Shown here piece by piece: positions 34,482 through 44,396 of a DNA stretch of 64,000 nt (position 1 is its first letter; the number at the start of each line of letters is the position of its first letter). The notes below the pieces were generated by a model. It had not been told where the DNA came from, did not search any database, and saw only the letters and a program-made list of their open reading frames with translations. The position numbers and the translations under genes were made by a program. The DNA comes from Psychrilyobacter piezotolerans (GTDB taxonomy: Bacteria; Fusobacteriota; Fusobacteriia; Fusobacteriales; Fusobacteriaceae): positions 62,001 through 126,000 of the forward strand of contig NZ_QUAJ01000005.1 of assembly GCF_003391055.1 (NCBI RefSeq), read 5' to 3'.

Positions 34482-36135
34482 AAAGAGGGCGACTCATAAG
34501 TAGATTTTCTACTTGAGTCCCCCTCTTTTTATTTGTATATAATTTCAATAAATATAATAACATTTTATTTAATTTCGCCAAAGAAGAAATCATTTCTGAC
34601 AACCTCTTCAGGTTGTGTGCGATGGAGATTAATCCCCATTCAATATTTACCTTTTTCATCCCTCTCAAGAGGAATCTTCTGAACGCACCATTGCCTTTGA
34701 TCAATCCAAAGACTGCTTCTACGTCTGCGCAACGACGCTTACGTAATTTAGTGCCTTTTTCTGAGCAAAGGTTAACACGGGCTATTCTTTTGTATTCTTC
34801 CAGAGGCGCATTCACTCCCAACATCCTGCTAAATTGACCTCTAGTACATTTATCTTTCATCATACAATCATAACAATTATCATATTGGTAATATTTGATT
34901 TCCTGTAAATACCCATTATCTGTTTTTTGTTTTCTTGTGTGTTGATATGTTAACCGTTCTCCATTTGGACATATATATTCATCTGTTTTACTATCATATA
35001 TGAATGAGTTTTTGTTCCATATTTTTGTGTTTTTTCCTTTAATATCTTTAAACCAAGTATTGTATTTAACATAAGCTCCCAATTCTTTTTCTTTTAAATA
35101 GCTATAATTTTCATGACTTCCATAACCTGCATCTGCAATAATATTTTCTGGTAATTTTCCAATCTGAGATTCTAAATGATTTAAATGTGGAATTAAAGTT
35201 GTTGAATCAGAAGGCTTTTGATGAATTGTATACCCTAGAATAAATTGATTTTCTGTACCTATTTGAATATTATATCCTGGTTTTAAATGCCCATTTTTCA
35301 TGTGATCCTCTTTCATCCTCATAAACGTAGCATCATGATCAGTCTTAGAAAAGCTATTTCTCTTTCCTGCAATTTTTTTATATTCTTCATATTTCTTAGC
35401 TCTAGGTAAATAGTCATCATCTAAAATTTTCTTTTTTTTCTTTAATTCTTTATCCAAATTTTTATCATCACTGAGATGTTTATTGATGTTTTCGCTTATT
35501 TCACTTAAATCTTCTGATGTTATTTCTCTGCCTTCATATTCTTCAAGATCTTTTATCCCATATTCTTTGTTTTCACTATCCGTAACCTCTTTTATATCTT
35601 TTAACAAAACCTTTATTTTTTCTTGCAAAGATTCAGAATACCTATTAGTTGATTTAGACCAAACAAATGAAAACTTGCGCGCATTAGCTTCTATTTTTGT
35701 TCCATCTAAAAAATAGTTTTCATATTTAATATATTCTTTTTCCATAAGAAACATAAGAATATTTGAAAATATATTATCGATTTCATTTCCGAGTTTCTCA
35801 CTTCTAAATCTATTAATCGTTCTAAAATCAGGCTTTTCATGCCCTGCAATCCACATGTAATAGATGTTTTCTTTAAGCTGTTTAGCGATATTTCTACCTG
35901 AATATACTTTTTGGGTATATGCATAAACTAATACCTTCAATAACATTTTAGGATTATACGCGCTTCTTCCTCCTCCATGATATTTTTCAACAAGCGCACT
36001 TACATCTATAGAATCAATAATATCATTGACCACCCTAACAACATGATTTTCAGGAATTAAAGTCATTATACTAGATGGCAATACCATCTGCTTTTGGTTA
36101 TAGTCTCTAAAAACAATTTTCTTCTTCATAATCAT
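34480..36135 (-). CDS. IS1182-family transposase
   Basis: The 551-residue protein has the N-terminal DUF772-type region (RDYNQKQMVLPSSIMTLIPENHVVR, then YNPKMLLKVLVYAYTQKVYSGR), a central linker rich in Lys and Glu, and the DDE catalytic part with NIIADAGYGSHENY (Asp) and RRCADVEAVFGLIKGNGAFRRF, where the Glu lies. Cysteines in YDCMMKDKCTRG are normal for the family. All regions are present, so it may be functional. The start may be one of two ATGs (36135, 36129). Confidence 0.93.
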   Translation of the reverse strand: MIMKKKIVFRDYNQKQMVLPSSIMTLIPENHVVRVVNDIIDSIDVSALVEKYHGGGRSAYNPKMLLKVLVYAYTQKVYSGRNIAKQLKENIYYMWIAGHEKPDFRTINRFRSEKLGNEIDNIFSNILMFLMEKEYIKYENYFLDGTKIEANARKFSFVWSKSTNRYSESLQEKIKVLLKDIKEVTDSENKEYGIKDLEEYEGREITSEDLSEISENINKHLSDDKNLDKELKKKKKILDDDYLPRAKKYEEYKKIAGKRNSFSKTDHDATFMRMKEDHMKNGHLKPGYNIQIGTENQFILGYTIHQKPSDSTTLIPHLNHLESQIGKLPENIIADAGYGSHENYSYLKEKELGAYVKYNTWFKDIKGKNTKIWNKNSFIYDSKTDEYICPNGERLTYQHTRKQKTDNGYLQEIKYYQYDNCYDCMMKDKCTRGQFSRMLGVNAPLEEYKRIARVNLCSEKGTKLRKRRCADVEAVFGLIKGNGAFRRFLLRGMKKVNIEWGLISIAHNLKRLSEMISSLAKLNKMLLYLLKLYTNKKRGTQVENLLMSRPL

Positions 36136-36190
36136 TTATATACTTCAAAAAATCGAAGAGGGCAACCCTTTTGGGTCGCCCTTTTTGTTA
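34482..36190. mobile_element. IS1182-like insertion sequence
   Basis: The element carries one leftward transposase gene. Its ends are imperfect inverted repeats: AAAGAGGGCGACTCA at the left and, read from the right end, AAAAAGGGCGACCCA. Each end can fold into a hairpin. A degraded second copy is at 41391-41650. Exact borders and target duplication are not clear. Confidence 0.8.
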
Positions 36191-36222
36191 AATAAATATT
36201 CATTTAGGATTTTTTTAACTTT

Positions 36223-37332
36223 TTAAACTGATACATGCTTAAAACATATATATATTGGTTTTTTTATAGTTGCTCCAATGGTTTCTGTGCCAAAATTTCG
36301 ATAATTAACTCTTGCATAACATTGAAATCCTACAGAGTGGCCAAACTCTGGAACATCAGACACCTTCCAAACTGCTACACAATGAGGTTGTAAGTTTGAC
36401 TCTGCTGAAGAAGAGTTATTTTTATTTATTTTGAAATCCCACTTTGCTACCTCTCCTGAACATTTATTTATAATCTCATAATCATTTATTGTCCACTCTT
36501 TACTCTCAGTCTCAGTCCAACTGAGATTAAAGCCTGGATCTTTTGCTATATCTACTCCCACAGTAAAAGATGTCTCCTCAGTATACGTAGTCATACTATT
36601 GTTATTTTCTGGAGAATTTTCAATCATTCTTACATCTACACCAAAAACCGGACTTATTATAGGACTCATTTGTAAAGTGATTAATTCCTGGGTAATGTCT
36701 CCCTTTTTTTCTTTATTAGGATTAAATCCTGTACCACCAGTAGATATTCTCAAATATTTAACTTTATTAGGAACATAATTAGGTTCAAATGATGCGTATA
36801 ATTCAATATTAAAATCTATATCATTTGTTGCTATTTGATTATCATGTAGTGTAACTTTTTGAGGGCCATAAGATATGGTACACTTACGTTCTTGGTGAGC
36901 TGGAAGACCTTTCTTTTTTTCTTCTTTCATTTTTTTATATAAGCATAATAAGTTTTCTTGCATTAATCCATTTTCAATTTTTTCTAAAATCACAGCGTCG
37001 CTTATTTCTTCTATCTCATTATCCATAGGTTTTATAGTATAATGGTTATCATAGCATAAAACCATCACTGCTCTAGACGAAAGTCCGATGCCAAAAGCAT
37101 CAGCCATCTTCTCTACATTGGAATCAGAATTTATCAGGAGTATTGGTACTTGAAATTTAATGGCATAAGAAATATGTTCTTTATTTATGATTGTCTCTGG
37201 TTCTTTTAAATCAAAAATTAATGCTGTCGTTTCCTGCAAATTATTTTCATCAAAATGTTGAATAATAAATTTCTTTTTAATTTCATTTATTAATGAGTCA
37301 CTGCTTTTCCCTTTCAAAGATAATGTTTTCAT
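36223..37332 (-). CDS. Possible leukocidin/hemolysin-like protein
   Basis: The 369-residue protein lacks a signal peptide. The N-terminal 130 residues are a helix/strand domain I cannot name. From about 150 on it is beta-rich: ISTGGTGFNPNKEKKGDI, then TEETSFTVGVDIAKDPGFNLSWTETESKEWTINDYEI and GEVAKWDFKIN. The last stretch resembles the rim/cap part of leukocidin and Vibrio hemolysin beta-barrel toxins, where NFNPxF and a W-x-F strand occur. This resemblance is by eye and uncertain. It could be an intracellular pore or lectin-type defence effector. The ATG has GGAGG upstream and a 42-bp palindrome lies just before it. Confidence 0.45.
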   Translation of the reverse strand: MKTLSLKGKSSDSLINEIKKKFIIQHFDENNLQETTALIFDLKEPETIINKEHISYAIKFQVPILLINSDSNVEKMADAFGIGLSSRAVMVLCYDNHYTIKPMDNEIEEISDAVILEKIENGLMQENLLCLYKKMKEEKKKGLPAHQERKCTISYGPQKVTLHDNQIATNDIDFNIELYASFEPNYVPNKVKYLRISTGGTGFNPNKEKKGDITQELITLQMSPIISPVFGVDVRMIENSPENNNSMTTYTEETSFTVGVDIAKDPGFNLSWTETESKEWTINDYEIINKCSGEVAKWDFKINKNNSSSAESNLQPHCVAVWKVSDVPEFGHSVGFQCYARVNYRNFGTETIGATIKKPIYICFKHVSV

Positions 37333-37363
37333 TTCTTTAACCTCCTAAAAAAATAATTAAATA

Positions 37364-37405
37364 ATTTTCCTTACATAATTATATATATAATTATGTAAGG
37401 AAAAT
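37364..37405. repeat. Perfect 42-bp palindrome
   Basis: The 21-bp arms (ATTTTCCTTACATAATTATA with one more T, and complement) meet without a spacer. It lies 32 bases upstream of the toxin-like gene's start. It can extrude as a cruciform or fold in RNA, and may control that gene or be a small palindromic insertion. Confidence 0.95.
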
Positions 37406-37490
37406 CCTTCCATAATTAAAATATAAATACCTAAAATTGAAAGTTCCATAATATGCGATTTGGAATTTTCATAAATAACGTCAATAAAAT

Positions 37491-37533
37491 CAAAGCTAAA
37501 AGGACACTTGTAATTAAGTGTCCTTTTATTTGG
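37491..37533. terminator. Terminator hairpin (repeated family)
   Basis: AAAAGGACACTT pairs with AAGTGTCCTTTT. It is related, with its 5' flank, to the hairpin at 29081. A further hairpin AAAGAGTG/CACTCTTT lies at about 37637-37666 near the end of the barrel gene. Confidence 0.75.
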
Positions 37534-37715
37534 TACTATTTTTGTCTTGTCTTCGATTTTCTTTGGATTTTGTCCGCGATTATTTGATTTTTTTATAAAA
37601 ACAAACTCTTATTTGTCTTATATCTCCCTAAATAAAAAGAGTGGCTTTTAATGTCACTCTTTTGCAGACTGTATTCTATTTTTCCAGGTTTGAAAGTAAG
37701 GGAAGCTGTTTTATA

Positions 37716-39161
37716 TCAAAAGATATAAGATATATTCAACCCGAATTTAAATTGTTCTTGATTTTCAGATAATGTATAGTCTTCAGTCAGGTAAAAACCT
37801 AATCCATTTAAACTTTTTAAACCTTGTTTGAGTGAAAAATCAATGTGATAGATACTATTATCATATTTTTCTATGGTGTATTTTTCAGGGCTGATTGTTT
37901 TTAACCTGGCATCTAAATTTTTATAGGGATCTGCTATTTCTATATAGCTCATAACTTCAGCTCCTATATTTAATCGAGTAGTATAAGTTATGTCGAAGGT
38001 TTTTTCAATATTAAAACCAATTCCAGGCTCTATGGACAAAGAATTTATTTTATCTATCTCCAGACCATAGTCTCCATCTTCCTCTATTTCTTCCTGATGC
38101 AACCCTATAAGGTTAAGTTCCATTTTAGGAGATATATAAGATTTACCAAATTTAAATTTTTTATAAATAGAATTATTTAATCCTAAAACAAGATTAGTCA
38201 TATTAGATTTATTTATAAAATCTCCCAAGGGGCTGCTATTATATCTATAAATATCGGTATCCGATCCGCCAACAGATAACAGCGAGGAGTAAATTACCGA
38301 ATCAGCATCGTAAACGGCATACAGTCCCCCTTGATAATAAAAATCGTCTCTGGACCCTTTATAATTATCCATATCTGTAGTCGAATCTATAAAACTATGC
38401 ATGGTTCCTATTTTTAAATTAGAATGAATCTTGGTTTCTGCTCCAACCGAAACAATGAGACTTTCTGTTTCATACCCATTAAGATTATCGACATTCTTAA
38501 ATTTAACGTTATCAAATTTATAGTTACCCATCATTCTTATGTTTCCAATAAGGGAGTATTCATCTGTAGTTGATATAGAATTCATTACCGAAGTGTTAAC
38601 ATCGGTTATTGTTTCCAGCGTTTGTTTGGCTATTAGGGGATAGAAATTTATTCCAAAAGTTTCATCTATTGCTAAATTTAACTTTTCTTTGGAATCAAAA
38701 ATCTTGATATCGTTATAGAATTTATTTTTTAATGGATTATTCTCATTAAAATATCCCGTTTCCAATAATTCACCGAGTTCGTTATTCTCAATAACTCCCC
38801 CGTTAAATTTATTCCTAGCTAAGATAAAATGAAATTCATTCGTAGATGGAACGGTGCCTATTTCAGCATTATATATAGGCGATTCAGATATAACAGTACC
38901 ATTAAACATTAAAGCGGTAAATATTTCATGAGTTTGTATACTATCAGAATAATTGTCCTCTCCAAAATCTCCCCATACATATAATTTTCCGATTACATCA
39001 TCATAGGGCTTACCATCAGGAGAGGTAATGATTCCGCCCTTGGCGTTTATAAATTTCCCGCTGCCGTTAAAGGCATCGAAATCTAAAATATCAGCTGATA
39101 TAAATTTTACAAATATTATGAAGATACTAAGAAAACTTAATGTTCGTCTATTATTTATCAT
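37716..39161 (-). CDS. Autotransporter-type outer-membrane beta-barrel, separate gene
   Basis: The 481-residue protein begins with a signal peptide (MINNRRTLSFLSIFIIFVKFISA). A linker with GKFINAKGGIITSPDGKPYD follows, as at the passenger/barrel border of fusobacterial autotransporters. A C-terminal barrel of about 280 residues ends in GLNISYIF with a terminal Phe, the BAM signal. There is no passenger in this polypeptide. The ATG has AAGGGGGG upstream. 32 bases before it lies the end of a passenger gene (39194). So passenger and barrel are separate genes here. It probably exports or displays a passenger across the outer membrane. Confidence 0.85.
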   Translation of the reverse strand: MINNRRTLSFLSIFIIFVKFISADILDFDAFNGSGKFINAKGGIITSPDGKPYDDVIGKLYVWGDFGEDNYSDSIQTHEIFTALMFNGTVISESPIYNAEIGTVPSTNEFHFILARNKFNGGVIENNELGELLETGYFNENNPLKNKFYNDIKIFDSKEKLNLAIDETFGINFYPLIAKQTLETITDVNTSVMNSISTTDEYSLIGNIRMMGNYKFDNVKFKNVDNLNGYETESLIVSVGAETKIHSNLKIGTMHSFIDSTTDMDNYKGSRDDFYYQGGLYAVYDADSVIYSSLLSVGGSDTDIYRYNSSPLGDFINKSNMTNLVLGLNNSIYKKFKFGKSYISPKMELNLIGLHQEEIEEDGDYGLEIDKINSLSIEPGIGFNIEKTFDITYTTRLNIGAEVMSYIEIADPYKNLDARLKTISPEKYTIEKYDNSIYHIDFSLKQGLKSLNGLGFYLTEDYTLSENQEQFKFGLNISYIF

Positions 39162-39193
39162 CGATCCCCCCTTCTTAGAACTGGAGCCCTTTG

Positions 39194-39280
39194 TTAATCA
39201 TTTTTTCCAAATACTATTTTACCTTTATTGAGCATTGTGGCTCCGCTTTCTATTTTTATACCTATTAATCTCAATGTTTT
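39194..39280 (-). pseudogene. 3' remnant of a passenger gene
   Basis: The leftward frame reads GIKIESGATMLNKGKIVFGKND then stop. It matches the end of the two passenger proteins on the other strand (GMKIENGARMINRGQIVFGK). Upstream of it the frame soon meets a stop. So a passenger gene once preceded the barrel gene directly and has been deleted. Confidence 0.75.
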
Positions 39281-39641
39281 TCATCTCTTTAATATAGAGA
39301 TGGAATAAAATAGATGACTAATACAAAACATTTTGGAGGTAAGGCACTAACACAGGGCATACGACAAGAAACTTATTCAAGTGTTACTTAAGTCTGCTTT
39401 AAGATCTTGAATAATTCAAATAAAAAAAATTTTTATTTAAGAATTTTCTACTTAGTATATTCATCTAATAAATATAACTTAAACAGTAAACACCAACATT
39501 TTTATGAATAATTTATTGGCTAAGAAATGAAAAAGAAAAAAAGATGATCAATACTATAATAGGAGATGTTATTTAAAATAATTGGCTATAATAAGAATTT
39601 TTTGTCACTATAAATTTTTAAGGAAGGGGAGGGGGAGAGTT
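39281..39641 (+). promoter_or_regulatory. Promoter region of passenger gene 1
   Basis: A -10 box TATAAT is at 39555-39560, followed by AGGAGATGTTATTTAAA. The same block occurs before passenger gene 2 (TATAAT at 41949-41954), so the control region was duplicated with the gene. No gene is seen in the rest. Confidence 0.5.
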
Positions 39642-41198
39642 ATGAAAGTTGATGAATTAAAAAAAAATATTAAACGAGTTTTTAAAGGAAAAATTTCAAT
39701 CACCTATGGAATGATAATAGCTTTGATACTGGGTGCAGGCATGTATACGGAAGTAATTGCTGCCACCATATTCTATGACGGAGCTGGTTCTACAATAGTA
39801 GCAAACCCCGGAGATACAGCGATAAACACCGGGACTGTCACCTTTGTTGGAGATTACGGAATGTACGCAGAGACAGGAGCAGAAATAATAAACAAGGGTA
39901 CTATCGAGAATGAGGGAAGATATGGAATGTACGCTGAGGCATTAGTATTTGGTGATGATAGTGATATTACCGCTACAAGTACGGCTATTAACCGTGGAAC
40001 TATCATGAATTTTGGACAGTCTGGGGATGATGGAATGGAAGCTGATGCAAAAGCAATAGGATATGGTCAAGGTGATACTACCGCTATAAGTACGGCTACT
40101 AACCGTGGAACTATCATGAATTTTGGAAAGGAATATGGGGATTGCGGAATGGACGCTGATGCAAAAGCAATAGGACATGGTCAAGGTGATACTACCGCTA
40201 TAAGTACGGTTACTAACTATGGTACCATAAATAATCATGGATATGATGATTATACTTACACTGGATGGTGGGGAATGAAAGCTGATGCAGAAGCAATAGG
40301 ATATGGTCAAGGTGATACTACCGCTATAAGTACGGCTACTAACTATGGTATTATCCAGAATGAAGGAGCTCCTTCTGATGTGTGGCCTTCTGGTGAATAT
40401 GGAATGGAAGCTTATACAGAAGCAATGGGATATGGTCAAGGTGATACTACCGCTATAAGTACGATTACTAACTATGGCACTATAAAGAATAGTGGAAATT
40501 ATGGAATGTCCGCTGAGGTTCTGGCATATAGATATGTCGTTGATGGTACTGCTATAAGTACGGCTACTAACTATGGAATAATCGAGAATGGTGGAGATTA
40601 TGGAATGAGAGCATACGCAAACGTAAGATCATTTGGTAATTTTAGCACCACAAGTACGGCTATTAACTATGGTACTATCGAGAATGGTGGAAACTTTAGA
40701 ATGTATGCTATGGGGATTGGATATGGAGAGGTAAGAGTTGAAGCGATAAATGAGGGTGAGCTGGATACAGGATTTGATGGTACATCCTGGCATTACGAAC
40801 CTGATGGTGATGGTTATGTGGTTATGATAGGAACTAATAGAGCTTCTATCACCAACAATGGGACCATAGATGTGGACCATGACTACGGTATAGCCATGTA
40901 TGTAGACGGTGGTGCTGATGCCGTAAATAATGGTACCATTAATTTAAATGGAAAGAACGGTATCGGAATGTATGCTACAGGAGAAGGGTCTACAATAGAA
41001 AATTATGGTGAAATTCATTTGTATAAAAAAGTAGAAGATAATAGCTATCAAACTCCCGGGGATACAGCAGGAACAAATCCAGCACTTCCAGCATATACAA
41101 TAACTAATGGAATGGATAGCAAAGGTAATATAGGTATGAAAATAGAAAACGGAGCTAGAATGATCAATAGAGGTCAAATAGTATTTGGGAAGGAATAA
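39642..41198 (+). CDS. Repeat-rich autotransporter passenger protein 1
   Basis: I place the start at the ATG at 39642 with GGGGAGGGGGAG upstream. The 518-residue protein begins with the extended signal block KVDELKKNIKRVFKGKISIT and a hydrophobic helix ending GMYTEVIAA. The remainder is beta-helix repeats built on TNYGTIxNxGxYGMxA, with longer units of about 40 residues containing GYGQGDTTAIST. It ends at GMKIENGARMINRGQIVFGKE without a barrel. It should be exported to the periplasm and, with a separate barrel, to the surface, perhaps for adhesion. The repeats are near-identical at DNA level, so unit number may vary. Confidence 0.8.
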   Translation: MKVDELKKNIKRVFKGKISITYGMIIALILGAGMYTEVIAATIFYDGAGSTIVANPGDTAINTGTVTFVGDYGMYAETGAEIINKGTIENEGRYGMYAEALVFGDDSDITATSTAINRGTIMNFGQSGDDGMEADAKAIGYGQGDTTAISTATNRGTIMNFGKEYGDCGMDADAKAIGHGQGDTTAISTVTNYGTINNHGYDDYTYTGWWGMKADAEAIGYGQGDTTAISTATNYGIIQNEGAPSDVWPSGEYGMEAYTEAMGYGQGDTTAISTITNYGTIKNSGNYGMSAEVLAYRYVVDGTAISTATNYGIIENGGDYGMRAYANVRSFGNFSTTSTAINYGTIENGGNFRMYAMGIGYGEVRVEAINEGELDTGFDGTSWHYEPDGDGYVVMIGTNRASITNNGTIDVDHDYGIAMYVDGGADAVNNGTINLNGKNGIGMYATGEGSTIENYGEIHLYKKVEDNSYQTPGDTAGTNPALPAYTITNGMDSKGNIGMKIENGARMINRGQIVFGKE

Positions 41199-41199
41199 T

Positions 41200-41345
41200 C
41201 AGTAAAGGTCTTTTTAGTTCTCAATATCAATAAATAATGGTTATTTAAGAACAAATCCTTATTTGCTAAAAGAACTCTATTTTTAGGGTTCTTTTTTATT
41301 GTTTTATTACAAAATTGATCATTTGTTTCTTTAAATTATATTCTT
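41200..41345 (+). terminator. Downstream block with terminator, repeated at 44047-44190
   Basis: About 125 bases after each passenger gene are almost identical. They contain the hairpin AAGAACTC/GGGTTCTT followed by T-run (41272-41300). This supports tandem duplication of the whole passenger unit. Confidence 0.75.
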
Positions 41346-41390
41346 TATATTTTATGTAAATAAATTCTGTTTTAAAAAAACAGAATACAA

Positions 41391-41650
41391 AAGAAGGCGA
41401 CTCATAAATAGATTTTCTACTTGAGTTAACCTCTTTAGGTTATGTGCGATGAGAATCAATCTCCATTCGGCATTTACCTTTTTTTATTCCTCTTAAGAGG
41501 AATCACCTGAAACCACCATTGCCTTTGATCAAACCAAAGACTGCCTCCACATCTACACAACAACGCTTACGTAGTTTAGGAACTTTACATAAGCTATTCT
41601 TTTGTACTCTTCTAGAGGCGCATTCACTCCCAATGTTCTACTAAAATTTA
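41391..41650 (-). pseudogene. Degraded IS1182-like copy
   Basis: Matches bases 34485-34846 of the intact IS (left end plus C-terminal transposase coding), with an internal deletion of about 90 bases and many substitutions. The frame is broken. Confidence 0.85.
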
Positions 41651-41945
41651 CTAAAGCAAAATGGAATAAAACAATCAATGTCTAGAAGAGGAAATTGTTA
41701 GAATAATGCGCCAATGGAATCTTTTTTTGATCACAAGAAAGATCATTTAGAATTAAAAAAAGTGCAAAAACTTAGAAGACGTTAAAAAAAGAAATGAAAA
41801 GATTTATGGATTATTACATTAATCACAGATATCAATGGGATTTAAAAAAGATGACTCCTGTAGAATATAGAAATTACCTTTTAATTTCATCTATTATTAT
41901 TCCACTTTTTTTTAGTGTCCTTGACAAAGGTTACAATTTAGTGAA
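41651..41945 (+). pseudogene. IS3-family (IS150-like) transposase 3' remnant
   Basis: Shifted frames encode SMSRRGNC, NAPMESFFDHKKDH, then MKRFMDYYINHRYQWDLKKMTPVEYRNYLL, the C-terminal signature of IS3-type OrfB including the final catalytic Glu region (MESFF). Frame breaks occur after RRGNC and in the next 60 bases. The right IS end is probably close to the TGTCCTTGACAAAG at 41916. Confidence 0.85.
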
Positions 41946-42034
41946 GACTATAATAGGAGATGTTCTTTAAATGATTGGCTGTAGATAAATTTTTTTTATC
42001 ACTTTAAATTTTTTTAAAAAGGAGGTTTTTTTTT

Positions 42035-44026
42035 ATGGAAGTTGATGAATTAAAAAAAAATATTAAACGAGCTTTTAAAGGGAAAATTTCAATCACCTAT
42101 GGAATGATAATAGCTTTGATACTGGGTGTAGGTATATACGGGGAAGTAAATGCTGAAACCATAATCAATAATGATACTATTGATTATAGAATGAGTATAA
42201 GTGGAGTCGGAAATACAGCAATAAATAATGGAACTATCATCTATGACGGAAATACAGGAATGTACGCAGGATTAGGAGCAGAATTAATAAATACAGAGGA
42301 TGGAACCGTCGTGAATAATGGATGGTATGGGATGTACGTAATAAATCATAGTATGGCTAACAACTATGGGACTGTCATGAATAATTTTAATTATGGAATG
42401 TACGCATTAGATCATAGTACGATTAATAACTATGGGACTGTCATGAATAATGGTACGGTTGGAATGAGAGCATATCTCTATAGTACAGCTAATAACTACG
42501 GGACTATCATGAATAATGGTGCGGATGGAATTAACGCAGCTGATCATAGTACGGCTAATAACTACGGTAACATCATGAATGATGGAAATCATGGAATGAG
42601 TGCACAATTATATGGTATAGCTAATAACTATGGCACTATTATGAATAATTTCCATTATGGAATGAGCGCATCTGATCATGGTACGGTTAATAACTATAGT
42701 ACTATCGAAAATGGTGGAGATTATGGAATGGGCGCAAACAGTTATGGTACAGCTAATAACTACGGGACTATCATGAATAATGGTACAGGTGGAATGCACG
42801 CATTTAACAATGGTACGGCTACTAACTACGGGACCATCATGAACAGCGGAAGAGATGGAATGTACGCTTATGCACAAACATCTTATAGTGGTGATAATGA
42901 AAGTGCGGCTACTAACTATGGAACTATAAAAAATAACGGAGATATAGGAATGTACGCTAGAGCGTATGTATATAGTGGTGGCGCAGCTGAAAGTATGGCT
43001 ACTAACTATGGTACTGTCAAGAATAATGGTCGGTATGGAATGTACGCTTATGCATCCATACATGCTGATGGTGATGCTAAAAGTACAGCTACCAACTATG
43101 GAACTATAAAAAACAATGGAGTTTACGGAATGTATGCTCTTGCATCAGGAAATGGTGAAGGTGATACTGAAAGTACGGCTACCAATTATGGAATTGTCAA
43201 GAATAATGACAGGTACGGAATGCTTGCTAGTTCATCCGCATATGATAATAGTAATGCTAAAAGTACAGCTACTAATTATGGAACTGTGATGAACAGTGGT
43301 GAAAGAGGAATGTACGCTAGTGCATACACACATGATGATGGTGATGCTAAAAGTACAGCTACTAACTATGGTACTATAAAAAACGACGAAGACTACGGAA
43401 TGTACACTTATGCATACTCATATGCTGATGGTAATGCTAAAAGTACGGCTACTAACTATGGTATTATAAAAAATAGTGGAGATTACGGAATGTACGCTGG
43501 TATAGGTACATTTGCTGGTGGTGCTGCTGAAAGTACAGCTACCAACTATGGTACTATAAAAAACAATGGAAACTACAGGATGTATGCTGAAGAAAGAGGA
43601 TCAAAAGCAATAAATAAAGGTAAGCTGGATACCGGATTTGATGGTTATACGGTTATGAAGGGGTCTTCAGATGCCCTTATTATCAACGAAGGAACAATAG
43701 ATGTAAAACATGACAATGGTGTAGCCATGCATGTAACTGATGGAGCTACTGCTGTAAATGAAGTGAGCGGCACCATAAATTTAAATAAAAATGACGGTAT
43801 AGGAATGTATGCTGAAGGTTCTGAAACTACAATAGAAAATCGTGGTAAAATTTATTTGTCTGGATCAGTGGATACTGCTAGTGAAAATAACCAAACTGAT
43901 TGGAGAACTGCACCATCCTTTAATGGAATGGATAGCAAAGGCAATATAGGTATGAAAATAGAAAACGGGGCTAGAATGATCAACAGAGGTCAAATAGTAT
44001 TCGGTAAAACTAAAAAAGTCAAATAG
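42035..44026 (+). CDS. Repeat-rich autotransporter passenger protein 2
   Basis: The 663-residue paralogue shares the first 45 residues with protein 1 (VDELKKNIKRAFKGKISITY and signal helix) and the end (GMKIENGARMINRGQIVFGK plus TKKVK). Between them are about 20 beta-helix units, first short ones of about 21 residues with NNYGTIMNNGxxGM, then longer ones with SxADGDAKSTATNYGTIKNNG. No barrel is present. ATG has AAGGAGG upstream. The repeat units differ in spacing and side chains from protein 1, which points to diversification after duplication. Likely surface-exposed or adhesin-like. Confidence 0.8.
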   Translation: MEVDELKKNIKRAFKGKISITYGMIIALILGVGIYGEVNAETIINNDTIDYRMSISGVGNTAINNGTIIYDGNTGMYAGLGAELINTEDGTVVNNGWYGMYVINHSMANNYGTVMNNFNYGMYALDHSTINNYGTVMNNGTVGMRAYLYSTANNYGTIMNNGADGINAADHSTANNYGNIMNDGNHGMSAQLYGIANNYGTIMNNFHYGMSASDHGTVNNYSTIENGGDYGMGANSYGTANNYGTIMNNGTGGMHAFNNGTATNYGTIMNSGRDGMYAYAQTSYSGDNESAATNYGTIKNNGDIGMYARAYVYSGGAAESMATNYGTVKNNGRYGMYAYASIHADGDAKSTATNYGTIKNNGVYGMYALASGNGEGDTESTATNYGIVKNNDRYGMLASSSAYDNSNAKSTATNYGTVMNSGERGMYASAYTHDDGDAKSTATNYGTIKNDEDYGMYTYAYSYADGNAKSTATNYGIIKNSGDYGMYAGIGTFAGGAAESTATNYGTIKNNGNYRMYAEERGSKAINKGKLDTGFDGYTVMKGSSDALIINEGTIDVKHDNGVAMHVTDGATAVNEVSGTINLNKNDGIGMYAEGSETTIENRGKIYLSGSVDTASENNQTDWRTAPSFNGMDSKGNIGMKIENGARMINRGQIVFGKTKKVK

Positions 44027-44396
44027 TATTCGGGAAGATTTAATCAATAAAGGGCTCTCTAGTTCTCAATATCAATAAATAATAGTTATTTAAGAACAAA
44101 TCCTTATTTGCTAAAAGAACTCTATTTTTAGGGTTCTTTTTTATTGTTTTATTACAAAATTGATCATTTGTTTCTTTAAATTATAGTAGGGGGAAGACGT
44201 GGTATTTACTATGAGACTTTAACCCTAAAAAAACAAAAGGTTTCTTTATAATTTACAGTTGTATGAATAGATAGAAATTAGAACCACTAGCACAAGCTAC
44301 AGGGTGAAATATTCATAGACAAATAAAAGACTAGTGGTCATATATATAAAATTCATTTCAAACGTAGTGGGAGACATAATGGAGGGTCACTAAGTA

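Noticed and set aside
39942-40439. Open frame on the minus strand inside passenger gene 1, and similar ones at 42407-43063
   Set aside because: They are antisense to the beta-helix repeats. The repeated DNA keeps both strands open. No ribosome binding site and no sensible protein.
40050-40460. Regularly spaced repeats that could be taken for a CRISPR array
   Set aside because: The repeats are in-frame codons of a beta-helix protein, units differ in length, and no cas gene is present.
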